Source of the DNA: Castor canadensis
Lineage: Eukaryota > Chordata > Mammalia > Rodentia > Castoridae
DNA: 64,000 nucleotides
Reading direction: 5' to 3'
NCBI RefSeq assembly: GCF_047511655.1
Contig: NC_133402.1
Coordinates: 62,810,951-62,874,950 of the forward strand
Part shown: one piece after another, positions 52,003-62,691 of the stretch
How the letters are laid out: every line of letters begins with the position of its first letter
Position numbering within the stretch: the first letter of the stretch is position 1
Notes under the pieces: model-generated
What the model saw: only the letters and a program-made list of their open reading frames with translations
Database searches by the model: none
What the model was told of the DNA's origin: nothing
Made by a program: the position numbers and the translations under genes

Positions 52003-53762
52003 AATCTGGTCTGTGCACTCAAATTCCATTGAAATTTCCTATTTGTTGAAAATACATGGGAATGAATGAATGTAGCTTAGTGTCTAGGGACAATGGTCCC
52101 CATACATAAACTTGCAGGCTCCCAGGGACACAGGCCTGGATGAGAAGTGTCCAGGTGACTCTGCCTTACATTTTCCCCAAGTTCAGACTCTGCAAGAAGG
52201 TATTTGAAGATCTCTCTGCCATTTCTAGGATTAGGTAAAAGCCACAGCAAGTTTCCATCAGCACGTTCCTTCCAGAGGCAGAGAAGAAAGACGGAGGGCA
52301 TCCTAGGAGGGATCGAATTGCCATGAACTAAACTGTGAGCTGAAACTAAAGACAGCCCTGTGGCATGGCTACATTTTCTGCAAATGAAATTATTATGTGA
52401 CTTATTTTATGTCTGGGTCATTACTATGCTAAAAAGGATAAGTAGATTAAAATGAAAGGAATTTCAGAACAAATGCGGGAAGGAAAGCATTATTAAGTTT
52501 TTGGATGTCATGAGCTGTCACAAAGTTTGGAATTAATCATGACACCGTGCAAAATGGTAAAATATTTGCAAGTAAGGAGAAGGTAGAGAAAGCAGAGCCT
52601 GCAAATTTCTGCCAGCTGTGCACTTACAACTCAGCCTTGCTGTGGGAGTGTCTGACAAATGGATTTACTATTTTGTCAACTCTAGTAAAGTGTTACAAAA
52701 CTGCAACAAAACTGTCTCTGTGCAAACAATTGTTTTAACAAGGGTCTTTACCTCAAATGACCTCAAGTCAGGGCTTTCTGGGTAAGCACAAAGCCAGAGA
52801 GTAAACTGAAAATATTAGAAATTCTTTCTCTTGAAATTATACTGAACATTAGGATTGCAGGCTTTTTTCCTCCCCAGTTCTTCTCTCAGTCTTTTGGTGT
52901 GACAACATTCCTTTAGTTTTTGTAGGGAAAGAGTACAGGGAGGAAGGGACAGGGATATTTGAAGTAGCACTGGAAGGGGCGGGGGTGGGGGGGTGTCCAG
53001 AAAAGGAAAGAGGGGAGGTGGGTCCATCATTTAAAGTCTATCAGCTTCATCTACATATAGGCAGGAAACACTTGTCTGTCCTGACCAACTCCCAGAAGTG
53101 ATGCCTTGCTACTTGAGAAAAGTATAGGGTGAAACTGGAGCTCTGCTCCCCTCCCACCCCCATGAGCAGTAAAATCTTAGAAACCTCTCATCTTTACACT
53201 TTATCAGAACCTCAGGGGAAGACATTAGCCGAAGTCTATGTGTGATCTTATGGATTTTTCTGGAAAATGGGACTAGGTCAAGTTCTTTGAACATTTCTTT
53301 AAATCCTGAAACTAAATTCATAAAAACTCACTGTTAGAAACCCAGGAAAGGAGTTAGGTAGCTTTTTCAAGAGTCCTTGAAAAAGGACTGAGTCCTTCAC
53401 GACTCAGTGAAGGATAATGTGTCAAAGACTACATTTAAATTTAGAAGGGTTCTCTGGCTTTGAGAAGGATGTTCAAATAACGCAAAGCTAATTTTGCAGG
53501 AACTTTGTCAAACTTGTTAAAAAACAACAAAGGGAAGGGAGGCAACAAAGCACCTGCAGGTGATCCGCACTGTTACCCACACCAAGTTTTAGGAGCCCTA
53601 GGCGGGTCACCTTCTGCACTTGGAGGCCTGAACTGGAGTCTAATCTCAATCTTCCCTGTGCATGTCTAACCCCAGTCACCTTAGTCACCTTTTCATCGGG
53701 GTGGGGGAGGGGGTGTTACAGTCGCTTCCAGTTTATTGATGAAATTGAGGCTATGGCTTAGT

Positions 53763-53764
<2 letters not shown>
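52003..53764. other. Intergenic upstream of CHST2, nothing recognised
   Basis: It contains G runs at about 52977-52993 and 53699-53714. No gene or interspersed repeat was recognised. Confidence 0.6.

Positions 53765-53797
<33 letters not shown>
53765..53797. repeat. (TC)16 microsatellite
   Basis: A perfect TC repeat of 33 bases, about 100 bases upstream of the CpG island. Confidence 0.95.
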
Positions 53798-53802
<5 letters not shown>

Positions 53803-54479
53803 ATATACAAACACAGAGTAGCTTTTAAAAAGTACATAAACCAACCCAACTCAAACTAAAAATAACTTTCAGCAACGCTGTTACTATAGATTAGAATGAA
53901 ATGTCGCCGCTCCCCCTTCTCCCCCGCAATTCCGGAGGATGTCAGTCAGTCACGGTGGACCCAGCCTCAGGAGCAGAAAGAGGGACAGCCTCTGCTGGGG
54001 GCGCCAGCGGCCCTGCCATAGGTCCGGTAAACCGGGAGAAGGCGCCCCGCCGGCATATTCCTCTGGAAAACCGAAGCGTCTTTCTTTGAAGCTGGGGTCA
54101 GGAAGATTTACGACTTCCTCCTCGACGGACAAACCACAGACCAGCTGGGAAGGGCGAGCAGGGTGTCCGTCGAAAGTCTGGGAACCGCGATGCTGGTTCT
54201 GCCGGCGCTCCGGGACGCGCGGTGCGTCTTCGGCTCCCGCAGGGGACGCCGGTGTCGACCCCGAGGACAGAGCGCAGCGTGTGGCCGCCGAGGGATTTCT
54301 GCCCAAACTTTAGCACCAACTCTTTCCGAGGGCGAAACGAGGGGCCGCGGCCGGCAGTCACTCAGAGTCCAAGTTTCTCGCTGCGCATCCCGCATCCGCG
54401 CCCCGGCTCGGTGCGCGCGGAGAGCCACGGCCCGGGACCCGCGGCTGGCGGCCCCAGCAGGGCCGCTGTAAGGCGGGTG

Positions 54480-55160
54480 GCACCTCCAGCCCCCAAGGAG
54501 GCGGCGGCGGGAGTCGGGAGCCGCGAGGAGGGCGGGCCGGGACGGGCAGAGGGGGAGGGCGGCGCGGCGAAGGGGAGGAGCCGCGGCGACAGACGGCGGC
54601 GCGCACCAACCCGCGGCGGGCAGGCGGGAGCCGCGCAGAGGCCGGCCGGGCGCGTTGCGGGCGCCGGGCGTAGGGTAGGGGGAGTCGGAGAGCATCCTCC
54701 TCCCGGGAGCCGCTTTCGCGCGGCGGCGGCTGTGGCGGCGGCGGCGGCGGTGGGGACTGCTCCGCCCGGATCCCTCGTTGGCCAGAAGCTGCGGGCGCCG
54801 GGGGCGGGGCGGCCAGGGGATCGCTGCGGCCCTGGGCTCCTCTGCCTACAGCTGGATGTGCAGGGACCTTGCGGGCCAGTCCGAGGCCACGGAGCGGCGG
54901 GACTTGCCTGCGCCGCCCTCCCGGGCATCCTCCCGGTGATGGAAGCCGCCGCCACCGCCGCCCCTGCGGGCTTGTGCTGCGCCCCATCCGCCGCCGCCGC
55001 CGCCGCCGGAGATAGGGACAGATTCGCCGTGCGGAGGCCGGGAGCCAGCGAGAGGGAGCCTCTCGGCCGGGAGCTGGGTCCCGTGTAAGCCACCCTGCCC
55101 CCCCCCCACCGTCGGCTCTAGCCCGCTTCGCTCCCCGGAGCCAGGAAGGAAGCTGCGGTC
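54480..55160 (+). promoter_or_regulatory. CHST2: Probable TATA-less CHST2 core promoter region
   Basis: GC-box-type motifs occur at about 54551-54562 (gggggagggcgg) and 54801-54810 (ggggcggggc). No TATA box was seen. The region lies upstream of the first candidate splice donor at 55442. The exact start sites cannot be read from sequence. Confidence 0.45.
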
Positions 55161-55441
55161 CCGAGAGAGTGGAGGAGACGTCGCAGGAGCCGGGACGCAC
55201 CGGGCACGGCGGAGCGCGGAGCAGGGCTCGGGGCCCGGTGAAAGTTTCCCTTCCCGAGCCGCAGGGCGCCCGCTGCCGGGAAAGTCTGCTCAGGGCTAGG
55301 GCTGCGCAGTCCCGCGGCCCCCTCGGAAGCGCGGGGACCCCCAGCAGAAGACAGCAGGAGAGGGATCGAGGAACGAGTGACAGCCGGAGAGTCCGCACAT
55401 CGGCGACCCCGGGACGCTGCGGGGCGCGCCCGCCCCTTCAG

Positions 55442-55533
55442 GTGAGCGGGGAGACGGCGGACCCGAGGGTGGGCGGAGGAGGTAGCCGGGAAGGAGATCG
55501 GGGCGCACCCACTCACTCCGCTTCCCCTCGCAG
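55442..55533 (+). other. CHST2: Putative 92-nt intron in CHST2 5' UTR
   Basis: The candidate donor is cag|gtgagc (near consensus). The candidate acceptor is ccgcttcccctcgcag with a pyrimidine tract, followed by gtcctgctcg. The length is close to the minimum for mammalian splicing. If used, CHST2 has a non-coding first exon and a second exon with the whole coding region. Confidence 0.5.
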
Positions 55534-55715
55534 GTCCTGCTCGGAGCCGCTGCCATGGGAGAGCCAGCTCTGGGCGCTGGGGAGCACCCGCCGCTGCCGC
55601 CGCGCCCGCCTCGGATCCGCGGCCCCAGCCCCGGCGCCCGCAGCCGGCCCGCTGCGTCCCCTCCCCGGGCTGCAGGGCCGCCTCCACCGCCTTGCCGGCC
55701 CGGGCTGTGCCTGTG

Positions 55716-57317
55716 ATGAGCCGCAGCTCGCCGCGAGCCCTGCCCCCGGGCGCGCTCCCCCGGCTGCTCCCGGCTGTGCCTGCAGCCGCGCCGCGCGCCC
55801 TGCTCCCGCCGTGGCCCCGGCGCCCAGGACGCCGCTGGCCTGCGTCCCCGCTCGGAATGAAGGTGTTCCGCAGGAAGGCGCTGGTGCTGTGCGCGGGCTA
55901 TGCACTGCTGCTCGTGCTTACCATGCTCAACCTCTTGGACTACAAGTGGCACAAGGAGCCGCTGCAGCAGTGCAACCCCGACGGGCCGCTGGGGGCCGTG
56001 TCCGGGGCAGCCGGGGCCGCCTGGGGGCGCCCGGGGCCGCCTCCTGCCGCGCCACCCCGCGCGCACAGCCGCTTGGACCCTCGCACTCCGTACCGCCCTC
56101 CCGCCGCCGCCGCCGCCGCCGTCGGGGCGGCTTCTGCAGTCGCGGCGGGGGTCGTGGGGGCCGCGGCTCCTCCGGGCAATGCCTCTCGGGGCGCCGGGGG
56201 CGGCGGGGACAAGCGGCAGCTGGTCTATGTGTTTACCACGTGGCGCTCGGGCTCGTCCTTCTTCGGTGAGCTGTTCAACCAGAACCCCGAGGTGTTCTTC
56301 CTTTACGAGCCGGTGTGGCACGTGTGGCAGAAACTGTACCCGGGGGACGCTGTCTCCTTGCAGGGGGCAGCGCGGGACATGCTGAGCGCGCTTTACCGCT
56401 GCGATCTCTCGGTTTTCCAGCTGTATAGCCCCGCGGGCAGTGGGGGGCGCAACCTCACCACGCTGGGCATATTTGGGGCAGCCACCAACAAGGTGGTGTG
56501 CTCGTCGCCGCTTTGCCCCGCCTACCGCAAGGAGGTCGTAGGGCTGGTGGACGATCGCGTGTGCAAGAAGTGCCCGCCTCAGCGCCTGGCACGCTTCGAG
56601 GAGGAGTGTCGCAAGTACCGCACGCTGGTCATCAAGGGCGTGCGCGTCTTCGACGTGGCCGTGTTGGCGCCGCTGCTTCGAGACCCAGCCCTGGACCTCA
56701 AGGTCATCCACCTGGTGCGTGATCCTCGCGCGGTTGCCAGCTCGCGCATCCGCTCCCGCCACGGCCTCATCCGGGAAAGCCTGCAGGTGGTGCGCAGTCG
56801 GGATCCCCGAGCCCACCGTATGCCCTTCCTGGAGGCCGCCGGCCACAAACTGGGCGCCAAGAAGGAGGGCATGGGTGGCCCAGCTGACTACCATGCCCTT
56901 GGCGCCATGGAGGTCATCTGTAACAGCATGGCCAAGACACTGCAGACTGCCCTGCAGCCCCCGGACTGGCTGCAGGGCCACTACCTGGTGGTGCGGTACG
57001 AGGATCTAGTGGGGGACCCCGTCAAGACCCTACGGAGGGTGTACGACTTTGTGGGGCTGCTGGTGAGTCCTGAAATGGAGCAGTTTGCTCTGAACATGAC
57101 CAGTGGCTCCGGCTCCTCGTCCAAGCCTTTCGTGGTGTCAGCACGCAACGCCACGCAGGCAGCTAACGCCTGGCGGACGGCGCTCACCTTCCAGCAGATC
57201 AAACAGGTGGAGGAGTTTTGCTCCCAGCCCATGGCGGTGCTGGGCTACGAGCGGGTCAACAGCCCCGAGGAGGTCAAAGACCTCAGCAAGACCCTGCTTC
57301 GGAAGCCCAGGCTCTGA
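55716..57317 (+). CDS. CHST2: CHST2, GlcNAc-6-O-sulfotransferase 1, complete
   Basis: A type II trans-Golgi enzyme that transfers sulfate from PAPS to C6 of GlcNAc on glycans, contributing 6-sulfo sialyl-Lewis X for L-selectin ligands. It is 533 aa (human 530 by recall). The start is the ATG giving MSRSSPRALPPG; the frame is open upstream but only with non-ATG codons. A second ATG at 55857 (Met48, MKVFRRKALVL) matches the known shorter form. Residues 55-74 (ALVLCAGYALLLVLTMLNLL) form the signal anchor. A Pro/Ala/Gly stem follows with six Ala at 130-135. The 5'-phosphosulfate motif is TTWRSGSSFF (174-183), with Arg177. The 3'-phosphate motif is LVRDPRAVASSR (333-344). N-glycosylation sequons are at Asn155, 246, 460 and 478. 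The coding region is intronless and ends RKPRL-TGA. The catalytic domain appears intact. Confidence 0.98.
   Translation: MSRSSPRALPPGALPRLLPAVPAAAPRALLPPWPRRPGRRWPASPLGMKVFRRKALVLCAGYALLLVLTMLNLLDYKWHKEPLQQCNPDGPLGAVSGAAGAAWGRPGPPPAAPPRAHSRLDPRTPYRPPAAAAAAVGAASAVAAGVVGAAAPPGNASRGAGGGGDKRQLVYVFTTWRSGSSFFGELFNQNPEVFFLYEPVWHVWQKLYPGDAVSLQGAARDMLSALYRCDLSVFQLYSPAGSGGRNLTTLGIFGAATNKVVCSSPLCPAYRKEVVGLVDDRVCKKCPPQRLARFEEECRKYRTLVIKGVRVFDVAVLAPLLRDPALDLKVIHLVRDPRAVASSRIRSRHGLIRESLQVVRSRDPRAHRMPFLEAAGHKLGAKKEGMGGPADYHALGAMEVICNSMAKTLQTALQPPDWLQGHYLVVRYEDLVGDPVKTLRRVYDFVGLLVSPEMEQFALNMTSGSGSSSKPFVVSARNATQAANAWRTALTFQQIKQVEEFCSQPMAVLGYERVNSPEEVKDLSKTLLRKPRL
56103..56120 (+). repeat. CHST2: GCC trinucleotide run encoding six Ala in CHST2 stem
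   Basis: Six GCC codons (Ala130-135) lie between the signal anchor and the catalytic domain. The stem is low complexity and tolerant of length change. Confidence 0.9.
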
Positions 57318-57498
57318 GAAGGGGGTCCCAGGGGATCTGATGCCCTCTGGGGACACCCATAAAGAGGACTACGTTGTGTTTCAACAAACACAGCCCAGAC
57401 CCAAGCTGAGGACGCCCACATAGTCTATTATAGATGTGTAATATAAATAACCACGCGGGCACTTGCTGTCAATGTTTTGAGTCAGTGAATTTCAAGGA

Positions 57499-57529
<31 letters not shown>

Positions 57530-57546
57530 CACACACATGCACACAC
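57499..57546. repeat. CHST2: (CA)n microsatellite in CHST2 3' UTR
   Basis: About 48 bases of CA with two ATG-type interruptions (acatgcacacacatgcacac). Confidence 0.95.
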
Positions 57547-57887
57547 TCCTCAGAAAAGGCAAGACTTGAAAGTTCTGACCAGTCCTCCCTCCGCTCCTGT
57601 CCCGGTTTCCCCCTCCTCCCCTTTTATCCCACTTCTTATCCTTTCCCCCACCTGCCTTCCATACTGAGGTGGAATGGTGATAAAATCAAGTTCCAGTAAC
57701 CCAAATCTTGTTTACAAAATTTTTGTGGTATCTGTGAACATGTATAAGAGTCATTAGGATTGGGGGTGGGCTGGGTGGAGAAAGGGGAAGAGGTCCAGGA
57801 ACAAAAACTCCCTAGGTGTGATAAACTGAGCAGGCATTCTTCAGAAGTTGACTTTTGTGTAAACAACAAAGGTGACATGTGAGTATT

Positions 57888-57905
57888 AATAAAGAAGATA
57901 ATAAA
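57888..57905 (+). terminator. CHST2: Tandem CHST2 polyadenylation signals
   Basis: AATAAA occurs at 57888-57893 and 57900-57905, about 570 bases after the stop codon. T-rich and GT-containing sequence follows within 60 bases. Longer isoforms cannot be excluded. Confidence 0.65.
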
Positions 57906-57920
57906 TAATATTCTTTTTTT

Positions 57921-60319
57921 TATATTTGCCTCCGTTCCTTTGGATTGACCTGTGTTACAGTTCTTTATAATTTCAGATCACACCTGCTCCCCCACCCCCA
58001 TGTCCTGGAGGACAGCTGAATGGGGAGAGGCTTCTGGCTCCCCAATAATAACCTGGGAGTTGATTTCTCATATGTAAATCACAGCCTGCCCAGTGCCCAG
58101 GAATGGGACAAATCTCCACATTGGACAGGCATCACTGAACAGGGCGGTAGAAGAAAAAGCACACACCATTCTCCCATTCAGCTTTGAGTTGGGAAAGGAG
58201 GAAGCAAACCCCTGGAGGGTTTGAAAGCAGGTGGTTCTGATTACTACTGTATTGAGTTAAGATGGGGGACCCAGAAGCAGAGGGCGATGTTTTTGTTCTG
58301 AGGTTGGTACAGAAAAAGGATTGTGTACGATTAGAAAAAGTTTGATGTTTAGAATACAAGCCTCAAAAATGAGTATGACCCTGTCGCTGTTGATGGCAGC
58401 AGCTTCTTTGGTTAGCAAAGTGACACAGTGACAGAATTATCTGCAGTGTTCTTTTCTTTCTTTTTCGCCTTTGACACAGTGTCTGGAGGCACAGGAAGGC
58501 AGGGAAGTTTTATCTGAGAACCTTCAGGGAACCCACAGGCTTTCCCTCCCAGTCCTTGCTTCTCATCCAAACTAGCACAAAAGTGAATAGGATTTTGTAG
58601 CTTACTTGGATGCCGTGTGTAAGGAACTTCTTTGTCATGTTCCCTAAAAGTAAATTTGCAAAGAAAATACCATGTTACAGACACTGTAAGGCTCTGGCAA
58701 AGAGCTTCTTTTAGATATGAAAATGAATTATGGGGAAGAGGAAGTAAAAAATCTTAGCGTGTAAGATTTTGATAATTTGGTATTTTCCAGGGAGAAAACC
58801 ATTGAGCTTTCCTGCCGTAGTTAGGCTGTTTCTGTGTCCTGACCCAATTCTGTGCTGAAGTACTCTCTCTGTTCAACATCATAGTGTGGTAAGAAGTTGT
58901 GAAGCCCAGTACTATACATAGCTGTGTATTACGTTAAATTCACCAAGTCCAATTTCAATATCATCAGGGCTTTATTTCCTTATAGTTCATTTTGAGATTT
59001 CTGAAAGACAACAGGAATAGCTAAGATGCGGAAGATTTTGTTTCAGGGAAAATGTTGAAAACAATATGTATATGGGAAATCTTTTGGTACAAGGTGACTC
59101 GTAGGTGTGATTGTCACTCAGTGTGAAATCTAACTACATTGGTAAGAATTCTACAATGAATAAGCATATAGGTTTTAACCTATATGGATTTTATAATATT
59201 CTAGAGTGAGTGTTTCTTAATTTACCAAAATAGTTTCTAGTATTGTGTTTATTAAGCTAGATTACAGCTATAATATATCCATCATATTTTTCATATTTTT
59301 GTGGTAATGCCTGGGCTGAGTTATCTTCGGCAGCAGTAGAATATTTGGAAGAGCTTTAATTTAAGAATACTTTAAAATTAAATGAACAAAATAAATATTA
59401 ATGTTGGATGACTAGCGATGAAAAGGGTTTAGCAGGAAATTAAGATAGCATCATTAAAAAGCAACCACTCTGAATAAAATAACCATTTAAAAACAAATTT
59501 CATGTGGTACAGGATGAGTTCTTATCAAGCACAGTGAAATTCTCTCCTGGTTCTTGAGCAAAGAATTTTTAAGCGGCGCACTCCAAGGACTGGGATTGCA
59601 CTCAGGTACAATTATGAGGCTTTTGGATCTTGTATTTAAAACTCGTTAGATGCTACACCGCGCCTTTGTGGCCTACAGCACATTCAAGGCCTCTGCTCAG
59701 ATGAAATTTTAAGCCAATGCCAACAGTTCACCCTTTCACTGTTTGCACAGGGTTTCTGCCTGCAAGTCCCTTGTTTTGTAGCAGCTGTAGTATTCTCTCC
59801 ACTCTGTCACTCTTGGGCTCTGTGATTTGAAAAGGTGAATTTTTGCTCCTGGACATCTGCACCTAGCTGCATTCTAGGAAAGTGAGAAGGGTGTTAAGGC
59901 TGAGATAGTCGAATCAGTGGCATTCAGCTTCCACAGCTGAATGAGAAGGACAGAAAGATTTTTGGTGTTAACAAGCTCCTGTCAGTCCTGGTGCAGGCAG
60001 ACCTGTGGCATGAACAAATTGCAAGAGCGCCTGGGACCAGTTCAGAGACAGCATGGATGCAAGAGCTCCTCCCTCATTTCCCAACCCTGCAAGGTGCCCA
60101 TCAGCAGGAGGAAATATTCTTCAGAGTGGGTTATCAGAGTGATTTTTATTTTTAAGTTCTGCTCAACTGCACTGTGACTTTGGGATATATTTGTTTGTTA
60201 GAAAGCTCTATTTAGAAAATGAAGTCCGTGCCATGCATTTAGTGAACAGTATGAGCTTGGACAAGGCGGAGGCCCAGGCTGGGTGCTTGGGTTTCAGGAG
60301 GTCCAGAGCTACTCAAAGG
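57921..60319. other. Intergenic downstream of CHST2, AT-rich
   Basis: No interspersed repeat was recognised between about 57,920 and 60,320, an unusually repeat-free 2.4 kb for this window. No coding potential was supported. Confidence 0.6.
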
Positions 60320-60440
60320 CTGCATTCAGGCTGACCCATGGGACACCTGGCAGGCAGGGATCAGAGTACATCTGTACTCTTCAGCGTCCTCTACACACTG
60401 AGTACTGGATAAATATTTATTAAATAAGTGAATGAAATAT
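60320..60440 (+). repeat. L2 or MIR-type 3' end remnant
   Basis: 'cactgagtactggataaata' followed by 'tttattaaataagtgaatga' matches the terminal segment 'gcactcaataaatatttgttgaatgaatga'. Confidence 0.6.
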
Positions 60441-60695
60441 GTGAGTATCAAGTTTTGAAAGCACTCAGAGGGCAGGAGTAAAGGAATGTGGTACCTGTTT
60501 GGAGAAAATGCCAGCTACTCAGCAGTTTGCTGATGGAAGTGGGCTCTATGTAGATGTAGGGTGTGAATTCCAGGTGCATCTTTGAGATTCCCAGGGTGAG
60601 TGAGCACAGACCAATACTTCCCACTGAAGAGTTAGAAAAAAAAATTGCAGAATTGATGAAGGTGGAGAGCTAAAAGTTTCAAAATAAGGAATTAC

Positions 60696-61028
60696 TTTTT
60701 TTTTTTTTTTTGGTGGCAGTACTAGGGTTTGAACTCAGGGCCTTGCACTTGCTAGGCAGGCGCTCTACCACCTGAGCCACACGTCAAGCCCTTTTTTTTC
60801 TGCTTTTGGTATTTTTTTCCAGTAGGGTCTCTCACAGTCTATGCCCAGGTCAGACTGGACAGTGATCTTCCTAGTTATGCTTCCCAAGTAGGGGGATGAT
60901 AGGCAAATGCCACTGTGCCCACTTTTTTATTGGTTGAGATGGTGGGCTCAAGTACTTTTCAAGAGGGCTGGCCTAGATCTCTGTCTCCTGAGTAGCCAGG
61001 ATTACAGGTACGAGCCACGGTGCCTGGT
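60696..61028 (-). repeat. Trimeric SINE, minus strand, well preserved
   Basis: Poly-T is followed by a reverse ID-like unit (ggcagtactagggtttgaac, gctaggcaggcgctctacca), then two reverse Alu-like monomers ending at about 60929 and 61028. ggaatta at 60688-60694 and 61032-61038 is a short candidate target-site duplication. It is the best full-length minus-strand trimer. Confidence 0.9.
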
Positions 61029-61659
61029 TTGGGAATTAGGCTTTTAATATTTGCTCTCCTAATTGCGTGAACAGAAGAAACACAGAGACAACCTGTAGAA
61101 CAAATGAGGTCCAGAGGCCTAGGAGAAGGCTATGAAGTTCACTTTCACAGAAGCCTTGTGATTGCTGTTTTAGTGCTGCGAACATGCAGACTGAAGGACT
61201 GCAGTGTGAATTTTACCCAGGCACAGGAATGACTACTCTTGACGTTTTTCCTCTTGTAATGCTGAATAAGACAATGCCTGTATCTATGCATTGCCTGCCT
61301 GCCTGCGGCCAGTTCCTTCCAGGATTGTTGTCACCTACAGTACAGTTGTGGCTGGATTAAAGTGCTGGTTTGAAATTAATGTGAATTTGGATGAGACTAT
61401 TAAGTTCTCAGACCCTGGGAACTGGGCAATTAAGTAATGATTATGTTTGAAACCCAGTCACTAGACATGGCTTCAGGAATACGAAGAGTGAAAAAAAAAA
61501 GATGTTTCTTATTTGTGGTCATAGTAAACAGGGATGAGATGTCACTTTAATCTCCCTCTCCAACCTTCTTCTTTCCTTACACACAGTGTACACGCCCACG
61601 TGTGCTTGTGGGGACACACGCTATTGTTGAGTTCCTGTGTTGTCTTGAAGGAGCCTTGA
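61029..61659. other. Intergenic, nothing recognised
   Basis: A short run of tgcctgcc lies near 61291. No element or gene supported. Confidence 0.55.
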
Positions 61660-61666
61660 CAAGAGA

Positions 61667-61756
61667 TCACTGCCCCCCCACCACCCTTTTTGTGGTGTTA
61701 GGGATTGAACCCAGGCTCTTGCACATGCTAGGCAATGTGCAAGCCACATCGCCAAC
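61667..61756 (-). repeat. ID-like SINE monomer, minus strand
   Basis: 'gtggtgttagggattgaacc' and 'gcacatgctaggcaatgtgc' lead to 'aagccacatcgccaacc'. caagaga at 61660-61666 and 61757-61763 is a 7-base candidate duplication. Confidence 0.75.
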
Positions 61757-61763
61757 CAAGAGA

Positions 61764-62474
61764 ACCTTTTAATACCTGCTAACGGGTATATGGTGAGTTG
61801 ACTTTGATCTCAGGTCTCTGGAGAGTGAGTGGCCAATTATTCTATCAGAACCTGTGACAATTTGGTGTCAAGATCCAATGTGGATAGGTAGAAAATGACA
61901 AACTCAATTTGAGAAATGACTCCAGGTGTGTGATGGGATGTCCCCAGGTAGATGCATTGTTTACAGACCCCTTTTGTCACTCACCCTGAGGCAAGCCCTT
62001 TCAAATCTGTCATGGCTAAGAAAATAATTTTTTGAAATGCTTTCCCTCCTTCCTGGACATTAGGCTGTACTTTTGCAGTTCAAGTATGAGCCACTGAAGT
62101 GCTCTGGGATGGGCTATGGTACAAGTGTTTAATAATTGAGATTATAAGATTTGACTTTTATTACATCTGATACAATTCTCACCCTTAATCAAATTACACT
62201 AAAGAAAATGTGAAATCTTGCAGAACACATCAAGTTTACAGAATGGGAAAGTTTATGACCCAGTGTTTGGGGATGGTGTTTATGAACTTGAAGGAGCTTT
62301 GTAGGAGCCCATCACTTGGTGACAGAGTGATAATGAGGCTCAAGGTCAAAGCTTAACTTGTGGTCAAATCAGTTATCTGTGAAGAAATGGCAAAAGTATT
62401 TTGGGGCTGCTTGAACTGTTGGCTTGTGGTAGTCACCCTGCCAAATGAATGATGGCAAAAATAATCACCGCAAG
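61764..62474. other. Intergenic, nothing recognised
   Basis: Unique-looking AT-rich sequence without a supported gene. Confidence 0.55.
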
Positions 62475-62691
62475 GCAGATGCTGGTGGCTCACGCCTGTA
62501 ATCCTAGCTACTCAGGAGGCAGAGAGCAGGAGGCTCAAGGTTCAAGACCAACTTGGGCAAAATGAAAGTTAAGACCCTATCTCAAAAATACCCAACACAA
62601 AAAAGGGCTGGTGAGTGACTCACATGGTAAAGTGCCTGCCTAGCAAGAGTGAGGCCCTGAGTTCAAACCCCAGTGCCATTAAAAAAAAAAA
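62475..62691 (+). repeat. Dimeric SINE (Alu-like plus ID-like unit)
   Basis: 'gctggtggctcacgcctgta' and 'tagctactcaggaggcagag' belong to the monomer. 'gggctggtgagtgactcaca' and 'gagttcaaaccccagtgcca' belong to the ID-like unit. An eleven-A tail follows. Confidence 0.88.

Larger units (their letters stand above)
53900..57350. promoter_or_regulatory. CHST2: CpG island spanning CHST2 promoter, 5' UTR and coding exon
   Basis: CpG density and GC content rise sharply at about 53,900 and fall after the CHST2 stop codon, in contrast to the CpG-poor DNA on both sides. Such islands mark constitutively unmethylated promoters. The island explains the many long overlapping frames on both strands here. 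Confidence 0.9.
57318..57920 (+). other. CHST2: CHST2 3' UTR
   Basis: It runs from TGA to the tandem polyadenylation signals. It includes a CA microsatellite at 57499-57546 and C/T-rich sequence at about 57585-57655. The end is inferred. Confidence 0.6.

Noticed and set aside
54222..55088. 288-codon plus-strand frame upstream of CHST2
   Set aside because: It lies in the CpG island, where stop codons are rare. The product is Ala/Gly/Arg low complexity, and long frames exist on the opposite strand at the same place (54358-55398).
55169..56269. 366-codon frame overlapping the CHST2 start in another register
   Set aside because: It begins with a GTG, not an ATG, has only GC-driven composition, and is out of frame with the real enzyme.
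55296..56981. 561-codon open frame on the minus strand across CHST2
   Set aside because: It is the antisense shadow of the GC-rich CHST2 coding region. The sense frame has full family motifs, and the antisense protein is Arg/Gly/Pro-rich without domains.
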